A stretch of DNA of 64,000 nt from Synergistaceae bacterium (GTDB taxonomy: Bacteria; Synergistota; Synergistia; Synergistales; Aminobacteriaceae). Below the pieces are notes generated by a model, which was not told where the DNA came from, ran no database searches, and was given only the letters and a program-made list of their open reading frames with translations. The stretch spans positions 172,925 to 236,924 of the forward strand of contig JAHDKT010000013.1 of the NCBI GenBank assembly GCA_018436725.1. Direction: 5' to 3'. Shown piece by piece: positions 56,363 to 64,000 of this stretch. Both the position numbers and the translations under genes were made by a program. Position 1 is the first letter of the stretch. Each line of letters begins with the position of its first letter.

Positions 56363-57143
56363 ATTTTACATACTCCTCTCCAAGGTAGGCCACGATCACC
56401 TTCTGGTCCGACTGGATAGCGTCGGGGTTGCCCTCGGCGATTTTTACGCCGTAGTCAAGAACCCAGATATACTCGCAGACGCCCATGACAACTTTCATAT
56501 CGTGTTCGATAAGAAGGATGGTCAGGTTAAAGCGCTTCTGTATATTCCGGATGAACGACATGAGCTCCTGCGATTCCTGCGGATTCATACCGGCTGCGGG
56601 TTCGTCGAGCAGCAGAAATTTGGGATCGGTCGCAAGAGCGCGTGCAATCTCAAGGCGGCGCTGCGCTCCGTAGGAGAGGGAAGCTGAAGGTTCGTCCGCA
56701 AAATCCTCCAAGCCCACAGACTTCAAGAGATCCATCGATTTTTCGCGAATGGCCTCCTCTTCCGCCCTGAACGAGGGAAGCCCCAGCGGAGCCATCCACC
56801 ATTTCGACTTTCTGCGGACGTGACAGCCGATCATGACGTTTTCCAGAACCGTCTCGTTTGTGAAGAGGCGGATATTCTGGAATGTCCTCGATATCCCCGA
56901 ACGGCAGACCATATGCGGCTGAAACCCCGTTATATCCTGTCCGTCAAAGAAGATACGTCCTTCGGTAGGACGGTAAAAGCCTGTAATCATATTGAAAACG
57001 GTCGTCTTGCCCGCCCCGTTCGGTCCGATAAGACCGACTATTTTTCCCTGCGGCACGTCGATGCTGAAATTCCCCACCGCAGTGAGGCCTCCGAAGCGCA
57101 TGGTGAGATTCTCAGTCCGAAGTATGGATGCGGGAGTCGTCAT
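56349..57143 (-). CDS. livG: Branched-chain amino-acid ABC transporter ATPase LivG
   Basis: 264 aa ATPase. It has Walker A GPNGAGKTT (about 39), the long LivG-specific insert with ISRTFQNIRLF and MIGCHVRRKSKWW, the signature SYGAQRRLEIARAL and Walker B LLLDEPAAGMNPQ. The ATG overlaps the livM stop (ATGA). Confidence 0.97.
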   Translation of the reverse strand: MTTPASILRTENLTMRFGGLTAVGNFSIDVPQGKIVGLIGPNGAGKTTVFNMITGFYRPTEGRIFFDGQDITGFQPHMVCRSGISRTFQNIRLFTNETVLENVMIGCHVRRKSKWWMAPLGLPSFRAEEEAIREKSMDLLKSVGLEDFADEPSASLSYGAQRRLEIARALATDPKFLLLDEPAAGMNPQESQELMSFIRNIQKRFNLTILLIEHDMKVVMGVCEYIWVLDYGVKIAEGNPDAIQSDQKVIVAYLGEEYVKYVEN

Positions 57144-58207
57144 TTCATTTTTCCTCCCTTTTCTTCATGTTCGGGGCTTCGTCTTCCGCGAGAGAAAAAC
57201 GTATCCCATGTTATCTCACGCATTCCCATAATCCCCTCTCTGCGGAAGAGGATGATAAGAATGAGCGCGAGGGAAAAGATCACCATTCTCATTCCAGGAA
57301 TACCCGGAATCTCAAAGGAGCCGATCACTAAGGGGTTCTCGACAAAGCGAAGCCATTCAAGAAGAATGGTGATGACGATACTTCCGATGATGCTGCCCGT
57401 AATTGACCCCAAACCTCCCGCAACCGCGATCATGAGGATATTGAACGTGAGGACGAACATGAACATCCTCGGATCTATCGTGGTGATGAGACTTCCCATG
57501 AGAGCGCCGCCTACGCCGGCAAAAAAAGCGCCTATTGTGAACGCGAGCACCCTGTAGAAGAAGGTATTGATTCCCATGTTTTTCGCTGCGATTTCATCAT
57601 CGCGGATCGCTTTCAGGACATTTCCGAAGTTACTGTTCACGAGGCGGATGATAAAGAAGAGAGTCAGAAGGAGCCAGGCATAATTCCACCAGATATTCGC
57701 ATAGGGGGGAATTCCCTTAATACCGAGGGCGCCGTTGGTAATAAAGCTCAGGTTGGTGAGCACCACACGGATGATCTCCGCGAAGCCCAGCGTGGCGATG
57801 CCAAGGTAATCTCCGCCAAGGCGCAGAACAGGAATGGCGATAAGGAGCGCGAAGAAAGCCGCAATCAAACCGCCCGAAAGCACCGCGACGAAAAACGGCG
57901 CCTTGATGACTGAAAGAGGCCATATCAAGGGCTCAAGAATCCACATAGCCTCTTTCTGGGCCGGCGAAAGAATAAGAATTGAGCATACGTATGCGCCTAT
58001 TGCCATGAACCCCGCATGGCCAAGAGAGAACATTCCGGTAAAACCGTAGATGAGATTCAGACTGAGGGCAAGGATTGCGTTGACCGCGATGAGGTTGAGC
58101 ACCTGAATCTTGTAACCGTCGAGAGTATTCTGAGCCCAGTAGAGAAATGCGCCGAGAGCGGCGATAAGGAGGCAGTTAAGTATGAAATTGCGCGTCCTGG
58201 TGTTCAT
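57140..58207 (-). CDS. livM: Branched-chain amino-acid ABC transporter permease LivM
   Basis: 355 aa permease with about ten hydrophobic segments. Signature segments are ALSLNLIYGFTGMFSLGHAGFMAIGAY (about 45-75), LRLGGDYLGIATLGFAEIIRV and the LGSITGSIIGS region. Its start shares one base with the livH stop (TGATG). The C-terminal tail (RGRRSPEHEEKGGKMK) is hydrophilic. Confidence 0.96.
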   Translation of the reverse strand: MNTRTRNFILNCLLIAALGAFLYWAQNTLDGYKIQVLNLIAVNAILALSLNLIYGFTGMFSLGHAGFMAIGAYVCSILILSPAQKEAMWILEPLIWPLSVIKAPFFVAVLSGGLIAAFFALLIAIPVLRLGGDYLGIATLGFAEIIRVVLTNLSFITNGALGIKGIPPYANIWWNYAWLLLTLFFIIRLVNSNFGNVLKAIRDDEIAAKNMGINTFFYRVLAFTIGAFFAGVGGALMGSLITTIDPRMFMFVLTFNILMIAVAGGLGSITGSIIGSIVITILLEWLRFVENPLVIGSFEIPGIPGMRMVIFSLALILIILFRREGIMGMREITWDTFFSRGRRSPEHEEKGGKMK

Positions 58208-59100
58208 CAGATTTTGTCCTCCAGCTTCTCTCCCATCAGCCCCGTGGGCTTCAGGAGAAGGATGACGATGAGCAGCACGAAGGCAAATGCGTCACGATAG
58301 CCCGACAGGTGCGGGAAAAAGGCGACAGCCATGATTTCGATGAGCCCGAGCAGCATACCTCCGATCATAGCTCCCTGGATGGAGCCTATGCCTCCGAAGA
58401 CGGCGGCAATAAAGGCTTTCAGCCCCGGGACAAGTCCCATGAAAGGATGAATCTGCGGATACCTGAGAGCCCACATGATTCCCGAAGCCGCTGCGAGAGC
58501 GGAACCGATGCCGAAGGTAAAGGCGATGATCTTGTTCACGGAAACGCCCATCAGGCGTGTGGTTTCGATATCCTTCGATATCGCCCTCATGGCCAGCCCG
58601 GGTTTCGTCCGGTACACGATCCACAAGAGACCGAGCACCAGGAGCACCGTCACAATGGGAACGACGATAGCCAGAGGCAGGATACGGACATTTCCGATTT
58701 TAAAGACCTTCACAAGCCAGTCGGGCCTTGCCACAGGACGCGGAATACCAGTGAAGATCACGATGCTCAGGTTTTGAATCAGGAACGAAACGCCGATTGC
58801 GCTGATGAGCGCCGATATACGGGGAGCGTCGCGAAGAGGCTTGTACGCTACTTTATCAACAAAAATACCGCAGAGAGAGGACCCCAAAATAGCCACGACC
58901 ACTGCAAGTCCCCATGGAAGATTCAAAAGGGTGATCGCGTAGAAAACCAGATATGCCCCCAGCATGAAGATCTCGCCGTGGGCGAAATTTATCAGACGCA
59001 AAATACCGTAGACCATTGTATAGCCGATAGCGATAAGGCCATAGAGAGAGCCAAGTGTAATCGCATTGAAAAGGTGCTGGATGAACATGCTACCGCTCAT
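58207..59100 (-). CDS. livH: Branched-chain amino-acid ABC transporter permease LivH
   Basis: 297 aa permease: LFNAITLGSLYGLIAIGYTMVYGILRLINFAHGEIFMLGAY at the start, the ATRLMG-type coupling loop (SKDIETTRLMGVSVNKIIAFTFGIGSALA) and a GGIGSIQGAMIGG segment. The ATG at 59100 is favoured (AAGGGGGA upstream); the in-frame upstream ATG at 59121 lies inside the preceding hairpin. Confidence 0.95.
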   Translation of the reverse strand: MSGSMFIQHLFNAITLGSLYGLIAIGYTMVYGILRLINFAHGEIFMLGAYLVFYAITLLNLPWGLAVVVAILGSSLCGIFVDKVAYKPLRDAPRISALISAIGVSFLIQNLSIVIFTGIPRPVARPDWLVKVFKIGNVRILPLAIVVPIVTVLLVLGLLWIVYRTKPGLAMRAISKDIETTRLMGVSVNKIIAFTFGIGSALAAASGIMWALRYPQIHPFMGLVPGLKAFIAAVFGGIGSIQGAMIGGMLLGLIEIMAVAFFPHLSGYRDAFAFVLLIVILLLKPTGLMGEKLEDKI

Positions 59101-59127
59101 TGGAGATCCCCCTTGCTTCAAGAAAAT

Positions 59128-59157
59128 GGAGGGTGGAGGCTGGAACCTCCGCCCTCC
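59128..59157 (-). terminator. Hairpin between livK and livH (partial terminator)
   Basis: Stem GGAGGGCGGAGG / CCTCCACCCTCC with a 6-nt loop, followed on the minus strand by ATTTTCTTG. Such hairpins often cut transcription partly after the binding-protein gene so that it is made in excess over the permease. Confidence 0.75.
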
Positions 59158-59222
59158 GTGAAAAGGCGCATTTTTGTCTCCGTTCAGTAAAAATCACCTT
59201 TGGAGACATCGGAAACTCTTCC

Positions 59223-60356
59223 CTAAAGCTGGGGCTCCACGGTTCCGATGAACTGCTTTTTGCCGTCTTTAATCTGGACGATACCCACAGGGCTTTCAGC
59301 GTCGTGGGTCGCATTGATCGTCTTGCTCCCGGTCACGCCCGGGAAGTCCTTCGTCGAAGAGAGAGCGGTGCGGATTGCATCGGGTTCTGCGCTTCCGGCG
59401 CGCTTGATCGCATCAACGACGAGCATGTAGGAGTCGTATCCGAGCGCCGCATTGACGTTGGGCGCCTTGTCCGGATTATTCTTCGTCCAATTCTCGGTGA
59501 AGGTCTTCGCGATGGGGCTCATATCAGTCATCGACGGGTCATAGGGGAAGGTCGTGTGGATGAAGCCTTCAACAGCTTCTCCGCCGATATTGACTATTTC
59601 GGGGTTGTCCATGGCGTCGCCGCCCATGATCTGGAACTCGGCGCCCAGCTCTCTGGCCTGCTTCATAATAATGGCGCCCTCGGCAAAGTCGGCCGGGATG
59701 AAGAGAAGGTCAGGATTCTGGCTGATGATCTCGGTAAGCTGCGCAGTAAAGTCCTGATCGCCGGAGTTGTACTTCAGCTCCGATACGATCTCGCCGCCAA
59801 GCTTCTTGTAGGACTGCTTGAAGAAATTGGCAAGTCCCACGCAGTAGTCGTTCGCCACGTCGATGAGAAGCGCGGCCTTTTTCATTTTGAGAGAGTTGAT
59901 TGCATACGTCGCAGCGCCCGCTCCCTGGAAGGGATCGATGAAGCATGCTCTGAAGACATACATCTTGCCCTGGGTAACCAGCGGGTTGGTGCAGGAAGTC
60001 CCCATCATGGGGACCTTCGCGGCTTCGGCGATCTCGCCGCCCGCCATGGCGAGAGAGGATCCGTACGTTCCGATGACGGCAACGACCTTATCATATTCGA
60101 TAAGGCGCTTCACGGCGTTGGCGGCCTCGACCTTATCCGTCTTGTTGTCGACGACGACAAGTTCGACTTTCTTTCCAAGCACCTCCGACATTTCCTTGTG
60201 CGCCATCTGAATGCCTTCAAGTTCCAACTGTCCGCCGAAAGCGGTTCTTCCGGTCAAGGGAAGATATACGCCGATCTTGATCGTATCGGCGGCCATAGCC
60301 GTTCCCGCAACAACGAAAACCAACAGTGCAGCAAGCAGTACATTTCGAAGCTTCAT
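59223..60356 (-). CDS. livK: Branched-chain amino-acid ABC transporter substrate-binding protein
   Basis: 377 aa periplasmic binding protein. The signal peptide MKLRNVLLAALLVFVVAGTAMA is cleaved before ADTIKIG; the mature protein has the type I binding fold with IGVYLPLTGRTAFGG, AVIGTYGSSLAMAGGEIAE and GYDSYMLVVDAIK. It lacks an N-terminal lipobox Cys, so it is soluble in the periplasm, consistent with a diderm cell. GAGGAGGG precedes the ATG. It is the first gene of livKHMGF. Confidence 0.96.
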   Translation of the reverse strand: MKLRNVLLAALLVFVVAGTAMAADTIKIGVYLPLTGRTAFGGQLELEGIQMAHKEMSEVLGKKVELVVVDNKTDKVEAANAVKRLIEYDKVVAVIGTYGSSLAMAGGEIAEAAKVPMMGTSCTNPLVTQGKMYVFRACFIDPFQGAGAATYAINSLKMKKAALLIDVANDYCVGLANFFKQSYKKLGGEIVSELKYNSGDQDFTAQLTEIISQNPDLLFIPADFAEGAIIMKQARELGAEFQIMGGDAMDNPEIVNIGGEAVEGFIHTTFPYDPSMTDMSPIAKTFTENWTKNNPDKAPNVNAALGYDSYMLVVDAIKRAGSAEPDAIRTALSSTKDFPGVTGSKTINATHDAESPVGIVQIKDGKKQFIGTVEPQL

Positions 60357-60397
60357 TCGGTTCCCTCCTCAGATATTGATATTCGACTTCACGATAA

Positions 60398-60403
60398 ATT
60401 ATA
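60398..60403 (-). promoter_or_regulatory. -10 element of the liv operon promoter
   Basis: TATAAT on the minus strand about 40 nt before livK; the -35 region (TTCCGG) is poor and overlaps the nrdD terminator hairpin, so an activator or other factor may be needed. Confidence 0.5.
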
Positions 60404-60430
60404 CACAAAAACTGGGACTTCCGGAAGCCC
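60404..60430 (-). terminator. Terminator of nrdR-nrdD
   Basis: Minus-strand GGGCTT-CCGG-AAGTCCC hairpin (one bulged T) followed by AGTTTTTGTG, 16 nt after the nrdD stop. Confidence 0.65.
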
Positions 60431-60446
60431 TTTCTTTTCTTTATTT

Positions 60447-62663
60447 TTACTTTTCAAGGGCGAGGGAAGGTTGTCGCGAAAGACCGACTTCACTGGGTAC
60501 ATCGGGAATCGAGGTACGAACCCTGTCCTGAAGCTCAGCCCTCTTTCCGTCGTTCCAGCTCGAAGTCCTGGTAAAATACCCGGTAATTCGCGTAATACCG
60601 TCCACGTCCATACTTCCGCAGGAAGGACAACTCTCTCGAAGACCGCGCGACGTCACGCCGCAGCCGTTGCAAACAGTGAATTCCGGGCTGAAAGTAACTT
60701 GCGCGTTTTCGGAGTGACGAAAAACTTTCCGTATAAACGAAGAAAGAGCGCGGGCATCCGGTTTATGCTCGCCCATCCAAATGTGCGTAATGGCCCCGGC
60801 GGAGATAAGCGGATGAAAACGTCCCTCCTCTACAATCTTCCGCACAGGATCCATAAGGATATTGTACGGGAAGTGCGTGCTGTTGGTGTAGTACACCTCT
60901 CCCGTGACGGGGTTGCCCTTCACTACGTCGAGCGTCTCCGGACACGACTTAAGATCCAGTTTTGCAAAACGATACGCTGTGCTCTCGGCGGGAGTCTGCT
61001 CAAGCACGATATCGAGTCCATATCGTTCCGAAAGAGCCTGGCACTTCAAATTCATGTACTGCGTAACCGCCAGCGCGAGCTGGAACGCCTCTTCCGATTC
61101 GTGAAGCTGACGGCCCGTGATCGTCTGGACCATCTCGTTCATACCCAATATACCTACAAGGTACTTCACCCTCTCGAACCGAAGATACGGTTCGCCGTCG
61201 TGTTCCATACAGAGAACAGAAAGCGGGCCTCGCTTCCCAAGATCAAGTATCTCACTGATGAATTTTTTCTTCTGCAGGTGCGCTTTCGCGGCAATCTCCA
61301 TGTAATGGTCTACCAGCTCGAAGAGCGTCTCCCTGTCTCCGCCGCTCCTGTACGCCATTCTGGGGAGGTTGAGCGTCACGTTCTGCAGGGCGCAGAAGCG
61401 AAGCTTCCACGGTGTTCTCGCTTCCAAAATATCCCTGTGATCAAGCTCGAAGCTTAAACGGCAGCACTCGGAGAGCTTGACCGCATCTCCCCGGTCGAAG
61501 ACAAAATAGGTGTTTCCCTTTTCGGACGCGACCTCGCAGGCAAGGGAGAGCATCTCCTCCCATCCGTCCTCGCGGAAAAAGTCCTCTGTGATGTGCAGCA
61601 GTGGCTTTGGGAAGAAAAAGGGCTGCCCCCGGCTGTCGCCCTCCATGTACACCGAAAAGAGCGCTCTCAGGAACCGCTTCGCTTCGGAAGCATAGTCGCC
61701 GTATGTCTTCCCTGTCGCCTTGCCTCCCGGACCGATCGCCGGAACATCCCGAAAGTGCTTCGGCACCTCGTAGTACAGGTTCACATCCGTGAAGGCCACC
61801 TGACCGCCGCGCCCTCCTGCGAGCTGATTGAACTCGAAGATGAGCATCTGGGCAATCTGACGGATACGCTCATCCGAAAGACCTTCAAGATACGGAGCAA
61901 AAAAAGTGTTCACAGCATCCCAACCGATCGCCCCCGCAAAATTGTTCTGCAGTACGGAGGTCATCTTGAGAAGATGTGCGAGCAGCACGTCCGGGTGACG
62001 CGCAGGAGCGGATATGCTCGTGATGGAGGGGAGATTCAGACCATACTTCGCCACATAGGCGATGCTCTGCCCGGAACAGTACGGACGGTTCACCATACCG
62101 AGATCATGAAGGTGGATATTCCCCGAAAGATGCGCCTCGGCGACATCTCCGGAAAAGACGCGCGTAAGGGCGTACTGCTTCAGAGCCAGTTCAGCCACCG
62201 ACAGGTTGATTGACTCGGGATTGAGAGTGGTATTGCTGTTCTCCCTGTTCGGATGAAGCATCATGGTTTCAAGATCGTGCACCGGAATTCCTATCCGGCT
62301 GTGGTCTTGCAGCTTTGCGTCCAATCCGCGCTGAAAAAGCTTGACGTTCACCAGTTCGCGAATAAGCGACGTGCTCACCCGGTCGCGTCCCCAACGCAAG
62401 AGGTCCGACTCCACTTCCGCCGCGATCTCTCCGGCAAGCCCGGGCTCAACTCCGGCTTCCTTCACAAGAGCTTCGAGAATCCGCTCCGCATTCCAGGGGT
62501 GCGTTTCCTCATGCCCAAGAGCGTCAACCATAAGCGCAAGATCGGTCGCCTCACCCCGAGGAGCGAACATGAGCATCTGCCGTCCGCTTTTCCTGGATGT
62601 CTCGGCCATATCGCCCTTGGGTTTCAGCAGCACCGGAGTATCATTCAGACGATCCTTCTCCAT
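60447..62663 (-). CDS. nrdD: Anaerobic (class III) ribonucleoside-triphosphate reductase
   Basis: Glycyl-radical enzyme that makes dNTPs without oxygen. The ~738 aa protein has an N-terminal ATP-cone-like region (about 30-105), the NRPYCSGQSIAYVAKYGLNLP active-site stretch, CALQNVTLNLPR, a C-terminal four-Cys zinc site (CNGCGVTSRGLRESCPSCGS) and the radical loop RITGYFTRTSSWNDGKRAELQDR. The ATG at 62663 is 9 nt after GGGAGGG and lies 23 nt inside nrdR. The activating enzyme NrdG is not adjacent. Confidence 0.95.
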   Translation of the reverse strand: MEKDRLNDTPVLLKPKGDMAETSRKSGRQMLMFAPRGEATDLALMVDALGHEETHPWNAERILEALVKEAGVEPGLAGEIAAEVESDLLRWGRDRVSTSLIRELVNVKLFQRGLDAKLQDHSRIGIPVHDLETMMLHPNRENSNTTLNPESINLSVAELALKQYALTRVFSGDVAEAHLSGNIHLHDLGMVNRPYCSGQSIAYVAKYGLNLPSITSISAPARHPDVLLAHLLKMTSVLQNNFAGAIGWDAVNTFFAPYLEGLSDERIRQIAQMLIFEFNQLAGGRGGQVAFTDVNLYYEVPKHFRDVPAIGPGGKATGKTYGDYASEAKRFLRALFSVYMEGDSRGQPFFFPKPLLHITEDFFREDGWEEMLSLACEVASEKGNTYFVFDRGDAVKLSECCRLSFELDHRDILEARTPWKLRFCALQNVTLNLPRMAYRSGGDRETLFELVDHYMEIAAKAHLQKKKFISEILDLGKRGPLSVLCMEHDGEPYLRFERVKYLVGILGMNEMVQTITGRQLHESEEAFQLALAVTQYMNLKCQALSERYGLDIVLEQTPAESTAYRFAKLDLKSCPETLDVVKGNPVTGEVYYTNSTHFPYNILMDPVRKIVEEGRFHPLISAGAITHIWMGEHKPDARALSSFIRKVFRHSENAQVTFSPEFTVCNGCGVTSRGLRESCPSCGSMDVDGITRITGYFTRTSSWNDGKRAELQDRVRTSIPDVPSEVGLSRQPSLALEK

Positions 62664-63141
62664 TGCCGGAACCCTCCCTTTTCTCCCGTTCGCCGATGAG
62701 CCGGGCAATTTCGTGCTGGAAGCTTTCAATATCCGTAAACTCCCTGTAGACCGAGGCGAAACGGACATAAGCTACCTGACTGATTCGCTTCAGTCCCTCC
62801 ATAACTCTCTGCCCTATGAGGGACACGGGGATGTCTCCGTACCCTTCAGCTTTCAGGTCGGTTTCAATACGGGTCGCCAGATCCTCGATTTGTTCAAGGG
62901 AAACGGGAAGCTTCTCACATGCCCGGCTTATTCCCCTGACAATCTTGTCCCGACCGAACGTCTCCCTGCTGCCGTCCTTTTTTATCACCCGGAGAGGACG
63001 TTTCTCCTCAATTTTTTCATATGTTGTGAACCGAGTGGAGCACTCCGGACACTCCCTCCTCCGGCGGACCACACGCCCTTCATCCGCAGTCCTCGTCTCG
63101 ATTACCCGCGTCTCCAAAGCGCCGCATGACGGACATCGCAC
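62641..63141 (-). CDS. nrdR: Transcriptional repressor NrdR
   Basis: 166 aa: an N-terminal zinc ribbon (MRCPSCGALETRVIETR...RRRRECPECSTRFTTYE) and an ATP-cone (about 48-138) that senses ATP/dATP. NrdR represses ribonucleotide reductase genes; here it precedes nrdD directly, so it likely controls its own operon. The GTG at 63141 gives the conserved start with GGGGG 7 nt upstream; a GTG two codons earlier is possible. Confidence 0.96.
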   Translation of the reverse strand: MRCPSCGALETRVIETRTADEGRVVRRRRECPECSTRFTTYEKIEEKRPLRVIKKDGSRETFGRDKIVRGISRACEKLPVSLEQIEDLATRIETDLKAEGYGDIPVSLIGQRVMEGLKRISQVAYVRFASVYREFTDIESFQHEIARLIGEREKREGSGNGEGSSE

Positions 63142-63179
63142 AGACACACCCCCTATATATAGCAATCACCGCGCAATAC

Positions 63180-63195
63180 TACTCCTATATGGTGT
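63180..63195 (-). promoter_or_regulatory. Candidate NrdR box
   Basis: Minus-strand ACACCATATAGGAGTA matches much of the palindromic NrdR-box pattern (ACACWATATWTWGTGT), with a second, poorer AT-rich ...GGGTGT half about 34 nt downstream at the nrdR ribosome site. Paired boxes near nrd promoters are usual, but the match is imperfect. Confidence 0.35.
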
Positions 63196-63262
63196 ATCTT
63201 TCCAGAGAGACGTTGTACTCCTTTCATACGGGACTTTAAGACGTACTGCAAAGCACAATAAA

Positions 63263-63286
63263 AAAAGCCGGGTTTCCCCGGCTTTT
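63263..63286 (-). terminator. Terminator of rpsU-yqeY
   Basis: Minus-strand stem AAAAGCCGGG / CCCGGCTTTT with loop GAAA, followed by TTTATTGTG; 30 nt after the yqeY stop. Confidence 0.95.
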
Positions 63287-63315
63287 CTAGGTCTCAAACA
63301 ATTGTGTTGCAATGG

Positions 63316-63780
63316 TCATTCGACAAGGGTCTGAAGATAGTCATGCACCTTTGAACGAACTCGTTTACCGTCGGCGCGGCCTTTTACGGCAGCCATGACC
63401 TTCCCCATCACTTTTCCCATATCCTTGGGTCCGGCGGCTTTGACAAACGCGCCCGCTTCTTCGACAATGTGTTCCAATTCCTCGTCGGAGAGCTGCTCAG
63501 GAAGATAGGTTTCAAGGAAAAGAGCTTCCCTCAGTTCTTCAGCCGCCCTGTCTCCTGCACCAACCAATGTGTACTGGTCGGCGGCCTCACGCCGTTGTTT
63601 CACAAGGCGCTGAATAAGGGCGACAATGTCGTCCTCTGTCAGTTCCACTGAACGCCCCTTCTCGGCTTTGGCCCGCTGCACCTCCGCCTTGAGCATCCGG
63701 AGAGATGAGAGTTCCATCTCTTTCCGGGATTTCATGGCGGCGACAAGATCATCCGATAAACGCTTCTCAAGTTCAATCAC
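63316..63780 (-). CDS. yqeY: YqeY-domain (GatB/YqeY family) protein
   Basis: 154 aa helical protein related to the tail domain of GatB. Family features are LSDDLVAAMKSRKEMELSSLRMLKAEVQRAKAEKG, VKQRREAADQYTLVGAGDRAAEELREALFLETYLPEQLSDEEL and GPKDMGKVMGKVMAAVKGRADG. The precise role is not established; tRNA-related function is suspected. The GTG start lies 6 nt after rpsU. Confidence 0.92.
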   Translation of the reverse strand: MIELEKRLSDDLVAAMKSRKEMELSSLRMLKAEVQRAKAEKGRSVELTEDDIVALIQRLVKQRREAADQYTLVGAGDRAAEELREALFLETYLPEQLSDEELEHIVEEAGAFVKAAGPKDMGKVMGKVMAAVKGRADGKRVRSKVHDYLQTLVE

Positions 63781-63786
63781 GCGGCA

Positions 63787-63975
63787 TTACCCCCTGGGCT
63801 TGCTCCGTCTTTTCCTGGCGGCTTCGGCCCGTTTCGTCTTTTTCGCCTCACTGGGCTTTTCGTAGTGCTCCCTCTTCCGGACCTCCCGAAGGGTTCCCAC
63901 CTTGGAGACTTCCCGTTTGAACCGCCTGAGGGCGTCATCGAGGGATTCGTTATCTCTTCGAACGACAGTCGTCAT
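63787..63975 (-). CDS. rpsU: Ribosomal protein S21
   Basis: 62 aa 30S protein: [57 protein letters not shown], standard S21 with a basic C-terminus. The ATG at 63975 is 7 nt after a GGGGGG site; the ATG at 63981 is too close to it. It is paired with yqeY, as in many bacteria. Confidence 0.96.
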   Translation of the reverse strand: MTTVVRRDNESLDDALRRFKREVSKVGTLREVRKREHYEKPSEAKKTKRAEAARKRRSKPRG

Positions 63976-64000
63976 AAACATTCCCCCCTTTCTTTGCCAC

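Overview
The window reads as a chromosomal segment of an anaerobic, amino-acid-fermenting bacterium, most likely a member of the Synergistota; an anaerobic Firmicute is the main alternative. Supporting signs are a selenocysteine-dependent glycine reductase operon, a class III (oxygen-sensitive) ribonucleotide reductase, a type III glutamine synthetase, rubredoxin, sodium-coupled amino-acid transporters, a branched-chain amino-acid ABC transporter and hydrogenase maturation genes. These sit beside Firmicute-like division and RNA-decay genes (divIVA, sepF, a noc-like parB, RNase Y). The assignment is inference from gene content; no rRNA or other marker RNA is present.

Layout, left to right. 1-8774 (minus): one long operon coaX-dus-lysS-ligA-gatC-gatA-gatB; gatB runs off the left edge. 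8853-12476 (minus): miaB-comEA-comEC. 12697-13161 (plus): a small secreted protein of unknown function. 13236-18118 (minus): rubredoxin with its own promoter, and transketolase-queH-HypE-like-aminopeptidase P. 18263-20847 (minus): alanine racemase and a sodium:alanine/glycine symporter. 21090-28054 (minus): the glycine reductase operon grdX-trxA-grdE-grdA-grdB-grdC-grdD, with in-frame UGA (Sec) codons in grdA and grdB, preceded by a strong promoter and a single-aptamer glycine riboswitch. 28176-29510 (minus): a neurotransmitter:sodium symporter. 29722-32034 (plus): hypC-hypD-hypE. 32126-40541 (minus): 2-hydroxyacid dehydrogenase, HlyD-like protein, yggS, sepF, divIVA, recG, recX, rny, ymdB. 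40909-43020 (plus): glnN. 43134-54814 (minus): secA, a DUF3857 protein, argS, divIC-like, rpsF-ssb-rpsR, a DUF2232 protein, rplI, dnaB and a noc-like parB. 54955-60356 (minus): pgsA and livKHMGF. 60447-63975 (minus): nrdR-nrdD and rpsU-yqeY.

The metabolic theme is Stickland-type amino-acid use. Glycine and related amino acids enter through the two sodium symporters that flank the grd operon. GrdE/GrdB with selenoprotein GrdA reduce glycine to a Se-bound carboxymethyl group, and GrdC/GrdD release acetyl phosphate. Thioredoxin supplies electrons. The riboswitch would switch the operon on when glycine is plentiful. The remaining genes are mostly housekeeping (translation, replication, division, secretion, queuosine and tRNA modification).

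The most interesting signals are regulatory. They are the single-aptamer glycine riboswitch whose P1 strand overlaps a terminator-like hairpin, a terminator-shaped hairpin between the secA promoter and its start codon, a perfect 12-bp palindrome filling the promoter spacer of the noc-like gene, and a 58-nt perfect palindrome between hypE and ymdB. I saw no mobile elements, CRISPR arrays, tRNAs or rRNAs.
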